Position numbers and translations under genes: made by a program | Part shown: positions 63,076-64,000 of the stretch, in pieces | How positions within the stretch are numbered: position 1 is the stretch's first letter | Layout of the letters: each line of letters opens with the position of its first letter | DNA from: Ridgeia piscesae | Taxonomy: Eukaryota; Annelida; Polychaeta; Sabellida; Siboglinidae | Length of the DNA stretch: 64,000 bases | NCBI GenBank assembly: GCA_025642075.2 | Contig: JAODUO010000120.1 | Location: forward strand, 712,501-776,500 | Direction: 5' to 3' | The notes under the pieces: generated by a model | Seen by the model: only the letters and a program-made list of their open reading frames with translations | Database searches by the model: none | What the model was told of the DNA's origin: nothing

Positions 63076-63875
63076 TTAAGGAACCTTTCGACGATAACTT
63101 TCTTTTGCAAACTTCATTAGTTTGATTGCGTCAAACCTGCCGAATGTGAATTCCTCCACTAATATCGTCTCATCGATGCTCACCAGAATCTCTCCGTCAA
63201 CGTCCTTCTCGCGGAAAGCGCATATGCAGGGTTCGGCGATCTTCAGCATCCTCATGCAAGAGGCAAGCTGTTCCGTGGTCAACGTTCGTATATCCGCCGG
63301 TACATCGGCCAGGGATTTATACTCGTTAGATCGGGTCGCATTTGGCACGGGTCCCGATGTGGACTGACTGAGATCGTCGTAAAGCGGTTCGTCCTCTTCC
63401 ACGGTGTAGTCCTCATCGTCGTCCTCTGAGGTGACGTCGTGAGTAGATCGTGGCTGGGCTGGTGGTGACGGAGGGGATGCGCAGACAGCGACGGAAAGAG
63501 CGCCACGCATTGTGGGTGATCGCAGTGGCAGCGGTGGTTGGCCACCAGAATGCTCCGTCACGGATGACCGCTTCGGCGTCGCCGGCGCTTCACGCCTCTT
63601 CACCGGCACGACCCGGGCGTGCGGCCGACCCTCCACGGGTGGGTCTTTCGCTGGCGGATCGGGCGGGAGGGGCTTCGATTTGCGCGGCGGAAGTTTGTAG
63701 ACGTTGCTCCGTTGAGGCGACGCGCTCCCTACCAACGATGGATATGCTGGCGATGACGTCATCCCAGGCAGTTCCGTCTTGCAACTTGCCCCGCTCAAGA
63801 TGCCAGGCGCCCAGCTGCACGGTCTGACGTACTCGTAGTCGCTCCCTGAGACGTCGTGCGGAAACAGCATGACTT
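63076..63875 (-). CDS. GAREM-like adaptor, last coding exon (proline-rich and C-terminal SAM domain)
   Basis: GAREM proteins are CABIT-domain adaptors that link receptor tyrosine kinases to GRB2 and the MAPK pathway. This exon opens after the acceptor GTTTCAG (63,876) and reads on to TAA at 63,076, about 266 residues. Seen in order: tyrosine motif DYEYVRP; basic proline-rich LPPRKSKPLPPDPP, an SH3-type ligand; a long Ser/Pro-rich stretch; acidic DDEDYTVEEDEPLYDDL; NEYKSL; and a SAM domain over roughly the last 75 residues (LTTEQLASCMRMLKIAEP ... VDGEILVSIDETILVEEF). The SAM end resembles the GAREM C-terminus (KIDGNLLVQLTEEIL type). The CABIT domain would lie in upstream exons outside the window. 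Another SAM-containing adaptor remains possible. Confidence 0.72.
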
Positions 63876-64000
63876 CTGAAACGTTAAACTTATTTATACG
63901 GCTACATTATCAACTGTATGTGTTTGTTTATCGTAAAATCATGTTATATATTTTAAACTCATTTGAGCGGAAATAAATTTCCACAGTAAACGTCATTGCG
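63876..64000 (-). other. Intron of the GAREM-like gene
   Basis: AT-rich sequence upstream (on the gene strand) of the acceptor at 63,876, running to the window end. Confidence 0.6.

Overview
This is eukaryotic nuclear DNA: spliced genes with GT-AG introns, tRNA-derived SINEs, decayed LINEs, a hAT-like element with an 8-bp target duplication, and very long micro- and minisatellites. Protein similarity and repeat style fit an invertebrate animal, most likely a marine lophotrochozoan such as a mollusc. No species can be named from the sequence.

Three protein-coding genes are supported. (1) MCM3, a subunit of the MCM2-7 replicative helicase, is complete on the minus strand (22,220-38,909). It has 22 exons that join without a frame break into 826 residues, and a consensus E2F site lies about 80 bp upstream of its ATG. 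(2) TSEN34, the catalytic subunit of the tRNA splicing endonuclease that cuts the 3' splice site, is on the plus strand (about 45,592-56,755). Five exons were found, with the Tyr-His-Lys triad intact; the first coding exon was not found. (3) The last coding exon of a GAREM-like adaptor (proline-rich, Tyr motifs, C-terminal SAM domain) is on the minus strand (63,076-63,875) and continues beyond the window. MCM3 and TSEN34 do not form an operon.

1-21,890 holds no gene I can support. It is a mosaic of microsatellites, SINE copies (family A), two decayed LINE fragments, a candidate inverted-repeat element and unassigned sequence. 21,890-39,030 is MCM3 with its 3' array and promoter. 39,030-45,590 holds palindromes, satellites, two LINE ends, a SINE B copy and a hAT-like copy. 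45,590-56,970 is TSEN34, whose introns carry three large minisatellites, a 0.9-kb hAT-like element and a LINE 3' end. 57,240-58,880 is a minus-strand LINE reverse transcriptase. 58,880-63,075 is mostly unassigned, with a (GT)n tract of several hundred bp.

The most unusual pattern is where the tandem arrays sit relative to gene boundaries. In MCM3 intron 21 a 19-bp array starts at the first base of the 5' splice site. In TSEN34 an 18-bp array does the same. At the MCM3 3' end the last 56 bp of coding sequence plus stop are repeated in tandem, giving five consecutive 54-nt mini-ORFs that each re-encode the MCM3 C-terminus. In another TSEN34 intron the (ATA)n tail of a LINE forms the donor site itself.
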